A stretch of 49,287 bases of DNA from CAYJUM01 sp964478915 (GCA_964478915.1 CAYZKG010000001.1:1-49287), one strand, 5' to 3'. Counted from the stretch's first letter, positions 15,181 to 24,265 are shown. Notes: generated from the letters alone by a model not told the origin. Made by a program: numbers and translations.

Positions 15181-16718
15181 TGGCCTCGGCAGACACCATT
15201 TCCAGTGGGAGGGGGCCCGGCGAGGCGCCCCCCTCCCACACCCACTTCTCCCTGGCGCTTCCCCGCATCGTAGCCCGGACCGTGCGCCGGCATGGTCTCA
15301 TCGAACGCGGAGATCGCGTTCTTGTCGCCGTTTCCGGCGGGCCGGATTCAGTGGCACTCCTGTCCCTACTGGCGAGCTGGGCGCCGTCCTGGGGGTTCAC
15401 GCTCCAGGCCGCGCACGTCAACCACGGGCTGCGCGGCGCAGAATCCGAAGAGGATGCCGAGTTCGTGAGAGCGCTCTGCGAGCGGCTGGGAGTCGGATGT
15501 GTCTCCGAGCGGGTTCCGCTGACCACGCGCGGAACGGCGGGCGGCCAAATCGCAGCGGTCGGTCGCCGGCACGCTTCGCTTCAAGAGTACGCGCGTGAGC
15601 TTCGCTACGCCGCATTGGCCCGCATGGCCGAGCGCTGCGAGGCGAGCAAGATCGCGCTCGGGCATACCGTTGACGATCAGGCTGAGACGCTGCTCATGTG
15701 GATGCTGCGGGGGTCTGGGGCAGGAGGGCTGGCCGGCATTCCACCGGTCCGCGAGCGGCGGTTCATCCGACCGCTCTTGGAGGTACAGCGAGCGGACGTG
15801 CTGGCCTATCTCGGGGCCTGCGGCCTGCAATTCCGGACCGATTCCACCAATGCGAAGCCGCTGTACCTGCGAAACCGCATCCGGCACGAGTTGCTGCCGG
15901 TTTTGCGTCGGTTCAACCCCGGGATCGTCGCGGTCCTCAAGCGCCAGGCCGATATTCTTCGGGAAGAACATCTCTATCTGAATCAGGTGGCGGAGGAGCA
16001 GGTGGCTCGAGTGAGCCGTCGTGGTCCTGATCAGGCGGTCGTGCTGGATCGCCAAGCGCTGTTGTCCTTGCCGACGGCGCTACAGCGTCGTGTGGTCCGG
16101 GCCGTCATGCAGGGGACGACCCGCAGCATCAGGGGCCCGAGCTTTGCGACGGTTGAGACCGTGCTGAAACAGGTCGTGCACGGGCGATCCGGCGCCACCG
16201 TCGTGGCCGGAGGAGTTCAGGCCGTCCGTGAATACGATTGGATCCGGTTCCGCGCTCCGGCGGCGCAGCCACATGCGACGCCGGCATGGTCGGAACGTGG
16301 TCTTGCCCTGCCCCTCGTGGTTCCGTCGGAGACCGTCTGGCCTCTGACCGGCCGGGCCATTCGACTCCACTGGGAGGAGGGCGCCGCCGAGCGGGGCTCG
16401 ATCAACCGGGTCCCCGGCCGCGCGGAGCTGGATCCCGCGAAATTCACCAGCGAGCTGGCACTCCGTTCCTGGAGGCCTGGGGACAGGTTTCAGCCGCTGG
16501 GCATGGGGGGGCGGCACAAAAAGCTGCAGGATTTCTTTGCCGATCTTAAAATTCCGCGTCGCGAGCGGTCTCGAGTGCCGTTGCTGGTGGCGCCGGAAGG
16601 CATTCTCTGGGTGGTGGGCTATCGGACGGATCATCGCTTTTGTGCGCACTCTTCTTCCGGCCGCCGACTCGTTGCAGAAGTGGCGGATGGTCCTTCCTTG
16701 CAGGAAGAGAGCCGCTGA
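15180..16718 (+). CDS. tilS: tRNA(Ile)-lysidine synthetase
   Basis: 512 residues from ATG 15180, overlapping the ribF stop. The PP-loop ATP pyrophosphatase motif SGGPDS is at residues 52-57, followed by HVNHGLRG, LGHTVDDQAETLLMWMLRGSGAGGLAG, and RPLLEVQRADVLAYL. The C-terminal TilS domain ends with RSWRPGDRFQPLGMGGRHKKLQDFF, which contacts tRNA. It modifies C34 of tRNA-Ile(CAU) to lysidine so AUA is read as Ile. The first 30 residues are an unusual low-complexity extension. The gene is followed after 2 bases by hpt, a pairing seen in many bacteria (tilS-hpt-ftsH). Confidence 0.96.
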   Translation: MASADTISSGRGPGEAPPSHTHFSLALPRIVARTVRRHGLIERGDRVLVAVSGGPDSVALLSLLASWAPSWGFTLQAAHVNHGLRGAESEEDAEFVRALCERLGVGCVSERVPLTTRGTAGGQIAAVGRRHASLQEYARELRYAALARMAERCEASKIALGHTVDDQAETLLMWMLRGSGAGGLAGIPPVRERRFIRPLLEVQRADVLAYLGACGLQFRTDSTNAKPLYLRNRIRHELLPVLRRFNPGIVAVLKRQADILREEHLYLNQVAEEQVARVSRRGPDQAVVLDRQALLSLPTALQRRVVRAVMQGTTRSIRGPSFATVETVLKQVVHGRSGATVVAGGVQAVREYDWIRFRAPAAQPHATPAWSERGLALPLVVPSETVWPLTGRAIRLHWEEGAAERGSINRVPGRAELDPAKFTSELALRSWRPGDRFQPLGMGGRHKKLQDFFADLKIPRRERSRVPLLVAPEGILWVVGYRTDHRFCAHSSSGRRLVAEVADGPSLQEESR

Positions 16719-16720
16719 TC

Positions 16721-17269
16721 ATGGAACGGATCTTCGGACGCCCGATCGTCACGCAGGAGCAGATGCGGAACCGGATCCGAGAGCTGGGCCGCCAGATCAC
16801 GGCCGATTACGCCAACAAGGAGTTGATCCTGATCGGCATCCTGAAAGGCGCCTACGCATTTTATGCGGACTTGGCACGTGTCATCCGCGTGCCGTTGCGC
16901 GTGGACTTCCTCGTGGTGGCGAGCTATAGCTCGAAGAGCAAGACCTCCGGAAAAGTCAAGATGGTCACCGATCTGACGGAGAACATCACCGGGCGGGACG
17001 TGCTTCTGGTGGAAGACATCGTGGACTCCGGTCTGACCCTCCGGTATCTGCTCAAACAGCTCTCGCTGCGGAAGCCCAAGTCGGTTCGGGTCTGCACGTT
17101 GTTGAACAAGGCCGAACGACGGCGCGTCACTGTCCCTATCCACTATGTGGGATTCAACATTCCCAACAAGTACGTGGTCGGCTATGGGTTGGACTACCGA
17201 CAAAAATACCGGAACCTGCCGTATCTAGCGGTGCTCGACAAGGTCGATGACGAAGAACAAGGAGAGTAG
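16721..17269 (+). CDS. hpt: Hypoxanthine phosphoribosyltransferase
   Basis: 182 residues from ATG 16721 (MERIFGRPIVTQEQM); a longer in-frame ORF overlaps tilS and is not family-like. It has ILKGAYAFYADLAR, VDFLVVASYSSKSKTSG, the PRPP motif LLVEDIVDSGLT (about 95-106) and VGYGLDYRQKYRNLPYLAVL. It salvages hypoxanthine and guanine to IMP and GMP. It sits between tilS and ftsH, as in Bacillus and many other genomes. Confidence 0.95.
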   Translation: MERIFGRPIVTQEQMRNRIRELGRQITADYANKELILIGILKGAYAFYADLARVIRVPLRVDFLVVASYSSKSKTSGKVKMVTDLTENITGRDVLLVEDIVDSGLTLRYLLKQLSLRKPKSVRVCTLLNKAERRRVTVPIHYVGFNIPNKYVVGYGLDYRQKYRNLPYLAVLDKVDDEEQGE

Positions 17270-17276
17270 GGCGAAG

Positions 17277-17306
17277 TTGTGAGTCCGCCGAAGGTTGTGA
17301 TAGAAT
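17277..17306 (+). promoter_or_regulatory. Candidate promoter for ftsH
   Basis: TTGTGA (17277-17282), an 18-base spacer and TAGAAT (17301-17306) lie in the 82-base gap between hpt and ftsH, 46 bases before the ftsH ATG. Both boxes match consensus in most positions, suggesting that ftsH has its own promoter besides read-through from hpt. Confidence 0.45.
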
Positions 17307-17351
17307 CCGACACGTTTTGAGGCTTCGCGACGTCGAGGTGAGGAGCGCCGG

Positions 17352-19166
17352 ATGAATTCACGGGTGAAAAATCTGCTCTTCTGGGTGGTGGTGGGACTGT
17401 TTATGATCCTGCTGTTCAACCTGTTCAGCGTCCCGACCCACGCTCCGGAAGAAGAGGTGATTTTCAGCGACTTTATGTCTCACCTGGACAGGGGGGACAT
17501 TACCAAGGTCATCATCAAATCCAATCATATCAGCGCGATTTTGAAGGATGGCACGCGGATCCGGACCTATTCGGCCGAGTATCCCGACATGGTGAAGGTT
17601 CTGCGCGAGCGGGGAGTGCAGATCGAGGCCAGGCCGCCCGATGAGAATCCCTGGTACATCACCTTCCTGGTGACCTGGGGTCCGTTCATCCTCTTCCTGG
17701 GATTGTGGTTCTTCCTGATGCGGCAGATGCAGATCGGCGGCAACAAGGCGTTGTCGTTCGGAAAGAGCCGGGCTCGGCTTCTGACCGAGGAGCGCAAGAA
17801 AATCACCTTTGCGGATGTCGCAGGAATCGATGAAGCCAAAGAAGAAGTCGTGGAGATCATCGAGTTTCTGAAGGACCCGCAGAAATTTCAGAAGCTCGGC
17901 GGGCGCATTCCGAAGGGGGTCCTGATCGTCGGCCCGCCGGGAACCGGCAAGACGCTGTTGGCGAAGGCGATTGCCGGAGAGGCCGGCGCGCCGTTCTTCA
18001 GCATCAGCGGCTCCGACTTCGTGGAGATGTTCGTCGGCGTGGGCGCGTCCCGCGTGCGCGATCTGTTCGAGCAGGGGAAGAAGCACGCCCCGTGCATCAT
18101 CTTTATCGATGAGATCGACGCGGTCGGTCGCCTACGCGGCGCCGGGCTCGGCGGCGGGCACGACGAACGGGAGCAGACCCTGAACCAGTTGCTCGTGGAA
18201 ATGGACGGCTTTGACACGACTGAAGGAGTCATTCTCATTGCCGCGACCAATCGCCCGGATGTCCTCGACCCGGCGCTCCTGCGGCCGGGCCGCTTCGACC
18301 GGCAGATCGTCGTGAGCCGACCGGATCTCCGCGGGCGGGTGGAAATCCTCAAGGTCCATACGAAGAAAGTCCCCGTCGCGCCGGACGTGGAGCTGGAGAA
18401 GATCGCTCGCGGCACTCCTGGATTCTCCGGAGCGGACCTCGAAAATCTGGTCAACGAGGCGGCCCTCTGGGCGGCCAGACAGAACAAAAAGGCGGTCGAG
18501 CCGGTGGACTTTGAGACCGCCAAGGACAAGGTCCTCATGGGCGCCGAGCGGAAGAGCCTGATCCTCAGCGACGAGGAGAAGCGCACCACCGCCTATCATG
18601 AAGCCGGCCACGCGCTGATGGCCAAGCTGCTGCCGGGCGCCGATCCGGTCCACAAGGTGACCATCATTCCACGGGGCCGCGCCCTGGGGATGACCATGCA
18701 GTTGCCCATCGATGACCGGCACAACTACTCGAAGGAGTTCCTGTACAACACTTTGGCCATCCTGCTGGGCGGGCGCGTCGCCGAAGAGCTGGTACTGAAC
18801 CATATCACCACCGGAGCGGGCAATGACATCGAGCGCGCGACCGACCTGGCGAGGAAGATGGTCTGCGAGTGGGGGATGAGCGAGAAGCTCGGCCCTCTCA
18901 CCTTCGGGAAGAAAGACGAAGAAATCTTCCTGGGGCGCGAGATCGCCACGCGCCGGGACTTCAGCGAGCAGGTGGCGATCGAAATCGATCACGAGATCAA
19001 GCGGCTGGTCACCGAAAATTACGAGCGGGCGAAGCGGATGCTCACCGAGCACATGAGCATCCTCAAGGCCCTGGCCGAGGCGCTTCTCGAGAAGGAAGTG
19101 CTGGACGCGCCGGAGATCGACCAGATCATCCAACAGGGATCGCTGCCCCAGGCGGTACCCATCTAG
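17352..19166 (+). CDS. ftsH: ATP-dependent zinc metalloprotease FtsH
   Basis: 604 residues. Two N-terminal transmembrane helices (about 8-25 and 105-124) flank a periplasmic domain. The AAA module has Walker A GPPGTGKT (194-201), Walker B IIFIDEIDAVG, and the second region of homology ATNRPDVLDPALLRPGRFDR. The protease carries the zinc motif HEAGH (416-420) and the third ligand Asp in TTGAGNDIERAT. FtsH is a hexameric inner-membrane protease that degrades damaged membrane proteins and regulators. Length and domains are normal. It ends just before a G/C-rich palindromic repeat. Confidence 0.97.
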   Translation: MNSRVKNLLFWVVVGLFMILLFNLFSVPTHAPEEEVIFSDFMSHLDRGDITKVIIKSNHISAILKDGTRIRTYSAEYPDMVKVLRERGVQIEARPPDENPWYITFLVTWGPFILFLGLWFFLMRQMQIGGNKALSFGKSRARLLTEERKKITFADVAGIDEAKEEVVEIIEFLKDPQKFQKLGGRIPKGVLIVGPPGTGKTLLAKAIAGEAGAPFFSISGSDFVEMFVGVGASRVRDLFEQGKKHAPCIIFIDEIDAVGRLRGAGLGGGHDEREQTLNQLLVEMDGFDTTEGVILIAATNRPDVLDPALLRPGRFDRQIVVSRPDLRGRVEILKVHTKKVPVAPDVELEKIARGTPGFSGADLENLVNEAALWAARQNKKAVEPVDFETAKDKVLMGAERKSLILSDEEKRTTAYHEAGHALMAKLLPGADPVHKVTIIPRGRALGMTMQLPIDDRHNYSKEFLYNTLAILLGGRVAEELVLNHITTGAGNDIERATDLARKMVCEWGMSEKLGPLTFGKKDEEIFLGREIATRRDFSEQVAIEIDHEIKRLVTENYERAKRMLTEHMSILKALAEALLEKEVLDAPEIDQIIQQGSLPQAVPI

Positions 19167-19210
19167 GAGCCCAACCACTTTTCCCTCCGAAAGCCTTCTC
19201 CCCTTCCCTA

Positions 19211-19235
19211 CCCTCCCCCATACTATGGGGGAGGG
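19211..19235. repeat. G/C-rich palindromic repeat between ftsH and folP
   Basis: CCCTCCCCCATA (19211-19222) and TATGGGGGAGGG (19224-19235) are perfect inverted arms around a single C. More pyrimidine-rich sequence precedes and more G-rich sequence follows, giving a strong hairpin. It is related to the copies at 22859, 29180, 38225 and 43146. No T tract follows, so it is not a standard terminator. Confidence 0.7.
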
Positions 19236-19263
19236 AGGGGTGGGGGGCCATGAGCTTGGAATC

Positions 19264-20133
19264 GTGGACAGCGTCAAGGAGATTTCCGCCGAGACCGTGA
19301 AGATCCGAGGGGGCGTACTCTCCTTGGAGTCAGCGACCGCCATCATGGGCGTGGTGAATGTCACGCCCGATTCCTTCTCGGACGGCGGACGCTATCTCAA
19401 CGCGGATGCGGCTGTAGCGCACGCGGTCGCGATGGTCGAGCAGGGCGCAACCCTTCTGGACATCGGGGCCGAGTCTTCCCGCCCGGGAGCCGAGCCGGTG
19501 GATGAGACGGAGGAGATCCGCCGATTGATCCCTGTGGTGCGGGAGGTGTGCCAGAGAGTGTCGGTTCCGGTCTCGGTGGACACCACCAAAGCGGCCGTGG
19601 CCGTGAGGGCGCTGGATGCCGGTGCGGCGATCATCAACGACATCAGCGCGCTCCGGTTCGATCCCGCCATGGCAAAAGTGGTGGCCGAATCCGGGGCGGG
19701 GCTCGTCCTGATGCACATGCAGGGCAGGCCCAAGACGATGCAGGATGCTCCGAATTACCGCGACGTCGTTGCCGATGTATATGACTTTTTCCGCGAGCGG
19801 ATCCGCGCGGCGGAGCGTCTGCATATCAGCCCGCAGCAGATTTTGCTTGATCCGGGGATCGGGTTTGGGAAGAATCAGGAGCATAACCTGACGCTCCTGG
19901 CCCGGCTGGACCGGTTCTTGTCCTTAGGCCGTCCGCTTCTGGTGGGCGTCTCGCGGAAGGCGTTCATCGGTCGGATACTGGATCGACCTGTGGATGAGCG
20001 AGTGATGGGGACGGCTGCAGCCGTCGCCGTCGCAATGGTGCGGGGTGCGCGCGTGGTACGAGTCCACGACGTTGAACCGATCCGTGATGTGGTCAGAATC
20101 GTGGACGCCATCATAAGGCAACGTGATGGGTGA
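19264..20133 (+). CDS. folP: Dihydropteroate synthase
   Basis: About 289 residues from GTG 19264; the frame stays open to ATG 19225 and GTG 19240, but those lie inside or against the palindromic repeat and would add a Gly-rich prefix made of repeat sequence. Family motifs: IMGVVNVTPDSFSDGG, LLDIGAESSRPGA, VSVDTTKAAVA, INDISAL, VLMHMQGRPKTMQ, ILLDPGIGFGKNQEHN and LVGVSRKAFIG. It joins p-aminobenzoate to the pterin diphosphate in folate synthesis and is the sulfonamide target. It precedes glmM, a common pairing. Confidence 0.93.
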   Translation: MDSVKEISAETVKIRGGVLSLESATAIMGVVNVTPDSFSDGGRYLNADAAVAHAVAMVEQGATLLDIGAESSRPGAEPVDETEEIRRLIPVVREVCQRVSVPVSVDTTKAAVAVRALDAGAAIINDISALRFDPAMAKVVAESGAGLVLMHMQGRPKTMQDAPNYRDVVADVYDFFRERIRAAERLHISPQQILLDPGIGFGKNQEHNLTLLARLDRFLSLGRPLLVGVSRKAFIGRILDRPVDERVMGTAAAVAVAMVRGARVVRVHDVEPIRDVVRIVDAIIRQRDG

Positions 20134-20148
20134 TGCGTCTCTCGTCGT

Positions 20149-20180
20149 TCGTCGCTCGCGGGCGCTTCACGAGCGACGCT
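20149..20180. repeat. Inverted repeat and heptad-like repeat between folP and glmM
   Basis: CGTCGCTCG and CGAGCGACG form a perfect 9-bp inverted repeat separated by about 11 bases. Just downstream the sequence CGCTTCACGCCTCACGG reads on the minus strand as GTGAGGC and GTGAAGC heptads, like those before hemA and comEC. The rest of the 95-base folP-glmM gap shows no promoter. Confidence 0.5.
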
Positions 20181-20228
20181 TCACGCCTCACGGCTCTCAT
20201 CACTGAGCACGAGTAACGAGAGGGAGAC

Positions 20229-21578
20229 ATGGGAAAGCTGTTCGGGACAGACGGGGTTCGAGGGGTGGCAAATGTCGAGCCGATGACGAGCGAGACCGCC
20301 ATGAAGCTCGGCCGGGCGGCGGCGCATGTGTTCAAGCGCCGGGCTGGGCGCCATCAGATCGTGATCGGCAAGGACACACGGCTCTCCGGATACATGCTGG
20401 AGTCGGCCTTGACCTCCGGCATCTGTTCGATGGGCGTGGATGTTCTCCTGGTCGGGCCGATGCCGACGCCGGCCATTGCGTTTCTCACCAAGAGCCTCCG
20501 GGCGGATGCCGGGGTGATGATCTCGGCGTCCCATAATCCGTACCAGGACAACGGCATCAAGTTTTTCTCCGGCGAGGGGTTCAAGCTTCCCGACGACGTC
20601 GAAGCCCGGATGGAAGAGTTGATCAGCTCGGACGAGATCACGCACCTCCGGCCGACTGCCGACGAGGTGGGGAAGGCGTACCGGATCGATGACGCCGAGG
20701 GGCGATACATCGAGTTCGTGAAACGGACGTTGCCGCGGGATGTTGACTTTCAGGGCTTCAAAGTGGTGCTCGATTGCGCGAACGGGGCGGCCTACAAGGT
20801 CGCTCCCAAGGTGCTCCGGGAGCTGGGCGCCGGCGTCAAGGTGATCGGAGATGAGCCGGACGGGACCAACATCAATGCCGGATGCGGCGCGGTTCATCCT
20901 GAGCAGCTTCAGGAGGCGGTCCTGAAACATCGCGCCGACCTCGGCATCGCCTACGATGGCGACGCGGATCGGGCCGTGTTCGTGTGTGAGCAGGGCAGAA
21001 TCGTCGATGGCGACCACGCGCTGGCCGCGCTGGCCCTGGACCTCCATGCCAGAGGCCAATTAAAGCGACAGACGGTTGTCGGCACGGTGATGAGCAACTT
21101 CGGCTTGGAGCTGGCCATGGCCAAGGCCGGCATCGGCCTGCTGCGGACCCCTGTCGGAGATCGGTACCTCTTGGAGCGCATGCTGGCCGAAGGCTGTAAT
21201 TTCGGCGGCGAGCAGTCCGGTCATCTGATCTTCCTGGACCACAACACCACGGGCGACGGCTTGATCTCAAGCCTTCAGATCCTGTCCCTCATGCGGCGGG
21301 CCGGGCAGCCCTTGTCGGAACTGGCCGGATGCATGACGGCGGTTCCCCAGATCCTGCTGAACATCCGAGTCAAGACAAAACCCGACCTGTCGGCGTTTCC
21401 GGCCATCCAGCAAGCGATTCAGGCCGGTGAGGCCAAGTTGAACGGGACCGGCCGCGTACTGGTCCGGTACTCCGGGACCGAGCCGGTGCTTCGGATCATG
21501 GTGGAGGGCGAGCGCGACTCGCTCATCCGGACTGTGGCCGATGAACTGGCCGGAGTAGTCCGTACACACCTGCAATAA
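20229..21578 (+). CDS. glmM: Phosphoglucosamine mutase
   Basis: 449 residues starting MGKLFGTDGVRGVAN, behind GAGAGGGAGA. The phosphoserine loop is ISASHNPYQDNGIKFF (about residues 98-113), the metal loop is YDGDADRAVF (about 242-251), the sugar loop is GGEQSGHLIF and the C-terminal phosphate loop is RYSGTEPVLRIMVEG. It interconverts glucosamine-6-P and glucosamine-1-P, feeding UDP-GlcNAc for peptidoglycan and the surface polysaccharides assembled by the cluster downstream. Length is normal. Confidence 0.97.
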   Translation: MGKLFGTDGVRGVANVEPMTSETAMKLGRAAAHVFKRRAGRHQIVIGKDTRLSGYMLESALTSGICSMGVDVLLVGPMPTPAIAFLTKSLRADAGVMISASHNPYQDNGIKFFSGEGFKLPDDVEARMEELISSDEITHLRPTADEVGKAYRIDDAEGRYIEFVKRTLPRDVDFQGFKVVLDCANGAAYKVAPKVLRELGAGVKVIGDEPDGTNINAGCGAVHPEQLQEAVLKHRADLGIAYDGDADRAVFVCEQGRIVDGDHALAALALDLHARGQLKRQTVVGTVMSNFGLELAMAKAGIGLLRTPVGDRYLLERMLAEGCNFGGEQSGHLIFLDHNTTGDGLISSLQILSLMRRAGQPLSELAGCMTAVPQILLNIRVKTKPDLSAFPAIQQAIQAGEAKLNGTGRVLVRYSGTEPVLRIMVEGERDSLIRTVADELAGVVRTHLQ

Positions 21579-21581
21579 CTC

Positions 21582-21700
21582 GTGAGGCGTGAGGCGGGGC
21601 ACCGGGACCCATTGCTCCCGGGAATGCAATGGGTGCCCCTCCAGAGGCTGCAATGGGTCCCGGTGAAGCGAAACCCCTTACGCCTGACGCCTAACGCACC
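21582..21700. repeat. Composite inverted-repeat element between glmM and comEC
   Basis: The whole glmM-comEC gap is repeat-like. Two GTGAGGC heptads (21582-21595) open it, and heptads in the opposite orientation (TTACGCC, TGACGCC, TAACGCA) close it near 21678-21699. Inside, CACCGGGACCCATTG (21600-21614) and CAATGGGTCCCGGTG (21651-21665) are a perfect 15-bp inverted repeat, and CAATGGG occurs a further time at 21627. The nested arms could fold into one long hairpin. It carries no gene and may be a small non-autonomous palindromic element. Confidence 0.6.
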
Positions 21701-24262
21701 GTGCTTCTACCTATTACGGCGGCCTTCATCACGGGGCTGCTTGTTGGGTCCTTCCTGCCCTATCTCCCGGTCGTGCTTCTTCTTCTCCTCTTGGTTGCGG
21801 GCATCGTCTTGACGGCCTGGGAGCGCGGGGGCACCATCGGCCACGCGCAGAGTTTTATCGTGTACGGCGGCGTGCTGGCGGGTGTCACTCTCTGGACCGT
21901 TGCGTCGTCTTCAACGGGGTCACGGCTGCTCCAGAGCGCCGGTCCCACTGAGGTCCGGGTGGTCGGCACCATCGTGGAGCCGGTCAAGCATGCCCCCGGC
22001 CGGACGACGATGGTCCTGGCGGTCTCCCAGCTCGGATCGGGGGCCGATGCACGGCCTGCTTCGGGACGCGTGCGGTTGACCTGGCGGGACCCTGATCAAA
22101 GCTTCGTTCGAGGCGCGCGTCTTGAGGTCACGGCCCGGCTCCATCCTCCCTCCGGCCTCTTGAACCCCGGAGGATTCGATTACCGCGCGTATCTCGAACG
22201 GCAGGGGATCGATGCGGTGGCCTCGGTATCCGGACCGGGGCGGGTGACGAGAAGTGATGCTGTGTCGGAAAGCGATCGCGCGGGCCTGCCGGAGCGGTGG
22301 GACCTGCCGGGGATGATCGTGGATCGCTGGCGCGATCGTATCCGGCAGGCCGCGCTCGCGACCCTGCATGAGCCTGCGCTAGGCTTGTGCCTGGGCATGA
22401 TCATTGGCGAGCCGGGCTATGTAAGCGCGGAGCTGCGCGACGCGTTCATGGCAACGGGCACCGTCCACATCCTGTCCATCTCCGGATCGCATCTCGGCCT
22501 CATCGCCTTTCTTTCCTTCTTCGCGATCCGATGGGCCTGGCGGCATCTCCCGCCTCTCTGGCTTCTGGCCCTGTCGCGCCGGATCACGCCGACCCGTCTG
22601 GCTGCGGTGGTGACGATTGTCCCCGTCACCTTCTATACGCTCCTGGCCGGCTCCGAAGTGGCGACCGTCCGATCGCTCATCATGATTCTGTTTTTTCTTC
22701 TGGCCATCTGGCTGGGTCGTGTGCGAGATCTCCTTTTGACCCTGGCCGGTGCGGCCCTCGTCATCCTCCTGCACGACCCGCGGGCCTTATTCGATATCTC
22801 GTTCCAGCTTTCCTATCTGTCGGTGCTGGCGATTGCCGTGGTGGTGAAATGGCGAATCGGAGGGGGGAGAGGGGAGGGTGAGGGGGTGGTCAGCCGGTCG
22901 GGGGAGTGGCTAAGGAATTATCTCTGGCTCACCGCGGGCGTCACGCTGACGACGATGCCGCTGGTGGCTTACTACTTCAACCAGGTTGCCTGGCTCGGTC
23001 TGGGAGCCAACCTGTTCGTCGTGCCGTTTGCGGGCTTCGTACTCGTGCCGGTCGGGCTGCTGTCGGCCGTTTGGGTCCTTGTCACTGGCGGCGAAGGGAT
23101 GCCAGGCGCGGCCTTCCTCCAGTTTCTGTTCGATCTCCTATCGGCGGCGGTGGCAGGAATGGCGAAGATTCCCGGGGCGGAATGGCACGTCGCTTCCCCG
23201 ACCATTGTGAGCATCGTCCTGTTTTACCTGCTGCTGCACGATGCCAGCCGCCCACAGAGGACGCCAGCCAGACGGACTGTCTGCATGCTGGCTCTGGCGC
23301 TCTTGCTCGGATGGTGGACGTGGTCTCCCCGCATGACGGATGGCGGAAGCCTCCGCGTGGCGTTTTTGGATGTCGGGCAGGGGGACGCCTCGGTCATCGA
23401 GCTGCCGGATGGGCGGACGATCCTGATCGATGGCGGAGCGGCCTATGACACCTTGGATATGGGGCGGGCCGCGGTCGGGCCCTATCTGTGGGATCGTGGA
23501 ATCAGGCGGCTCGATCACGTCATCGGAACGCATCCGCAGCTTGACCATGTTGGGGGCCTTGCGTGGGTGCTCCGGGTCTTCGATGTGGGCCGGTATTGGG
23601 GGAACGGCGTCGCACGAGATGAGGCGTTCTTCCATCGGCTCCAGGACGCCATGCAGCAGCGGGGTGTCGTGGAACAACGGGTCGAGGAAGGACAGGTTCT
23701 GCTGGACTCGGTCGCCTGTCGGTTGAAGGTCCTCAATCCTCCCCCGGTGCCATCCGCGCTCGAGGCACGAATCCGCCCAGTGCTCTCCGGCGGCACCGAC
23801 CTGAACAACCTCTCAGTGGTGACCCGGCTGGATTGCGGGCCGCACTCTTTTTTGTTCACCGCCGATGTGGAGATCGAAGCTCTTTCCAAGCTCCGGGCGC
23901 AGTCAGGCTCCAAGGCGGTACAGGTGCTGAAGGTGCCGCATCATGGGTCCCGCAGCTCTCTGGATGAGGCCTGGATTCGGCAAGTGAAGCCTGAAACAGC
24001 CGTGATCTCGGTGGGAAGCCGGAACCCGTACGGCCATCCGGCCGGCTCGGTCTTAGCCGCCTACGAACAGGCAGGGGTACGACTGTTTCGGACCGACCGG
24101 GACGGTGCCGTATGGGTGACGGCGAATGTGTCCTCCCCGGAAATGGAGGTTTTGTCAGCCCGGGGGATTCTAGCCAGACGGATCGCTCTCCCTTCCTGGA
24201 GACTTGAGGACGAATTTTTGAATGTCGTCCGCCTGTGGAAACATTGGTCAACATCGTCATAG
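21701..24262 (+). CDS. comEC: ComEC/Rec2-type DNA uptake channel protein
   Basis: 853 residues from GTG 21701. Layout: N-terminal helices and an extracellular OB-type region (VVGTIVEPVKHAPGRTTMVLAV), the competence domain with many helices (LGLCLGMIIGE, HILSISGSHLGLIAFLSFFAIRWAWR) and a C-terminal metallo-beta-lactamase-like domain with VGQGDASVIELPDGRTILIDGG (about 557-578), HPQLDHVGG (611-619) and KVPHHGSRSS. ComEC moves single-stranded DNA across the inner membrane during transformation. A G-rich repeat is read through at residues 387-396 (GGRGEGEG) in a loop. No other competence genes are nearby. Confidence 0.93.
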   Translation: MLLPITAAFITGLLVGSFLPYLPVVLLLLLLVAGIVLTAWERGGTIGHAQSFIVYGGVLAGVTLWTVASSSTGSRLLQSAGPTEVRVVGTIVEPVKHAPGRTTMVLAVSQLGSGADARPASGRVRLTWRDPDQSFVRGARLEVTARLHPPSGLLNPGGFDYRAYLERQGIDAVASVSGPGRVTRSDAVSESDRAGLPERWDLPGMIVDRWRDRIRQAALATLHEPALGLCLGMIIGEPGYVSAELRDAFMATGTVHILSISGSHLGLIAFLSFFAIRWAWRHLPPLWLLALSRRITPTRLAAVVTIVPVTFYTLLAGSEVATVRSLIMILFFLLAIWLGRVRDLLLTLAGAALVILLHDPRALFDISFQLSYLSVLAIAVVVKWRIGGGRGEGEGVVSRSGEWLRNYLWLTAGVTLTTMPLVAYYFNQVAWLGLGANLFVVPFAGFVLVPVGLLSAVWVLVTGGEGMPGAAFLQFLFDLLSAAVAGMAKIPGAEWHVASPTIVSIVLFYLLLHDASRPQRTPARRTVCMLALALLLGWWTWSPRMTDGGSLRVAFLDVGQGDASVIELPDGRTILIDGGAAYDTLDMGRAAVGPYLWDRGIRRLDHVIGTHPQLDHVGGLAWVLRVFDVGRYWGNGVARDEAFFHRLQDAMQQRGVVEQRVEEGQVLLDSVACRLKVLNPPPVPSALEARIRPVLSGGTDLNNLSVVTRLDCGPHSFLFTADVEIEALSKLRAQSGSKAVQVLKVPHHGSRSSLDEAWIRQVKPETAVISVGSRNPYGHPAGSVLAAYEQAGVRLFRTDRDGAVWVTANVSSPEMEVLSARGILARRIALPSWRLEDEFLNVVRLWKHWSTSS
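22859..22888. repeat. G-rich repeat copy inside comEC
   Basis: A run of GGGGGAGAGGGG-type sequence followed by AGGGTGAGGGGG, nearly identical to the repeat at 43146-43169, lies in frame within comEC and encodes a Gly/Glu-rich loop between two transmembrane helices. Confidence 0.65.
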
Positions 24263-24265
24263 TTC

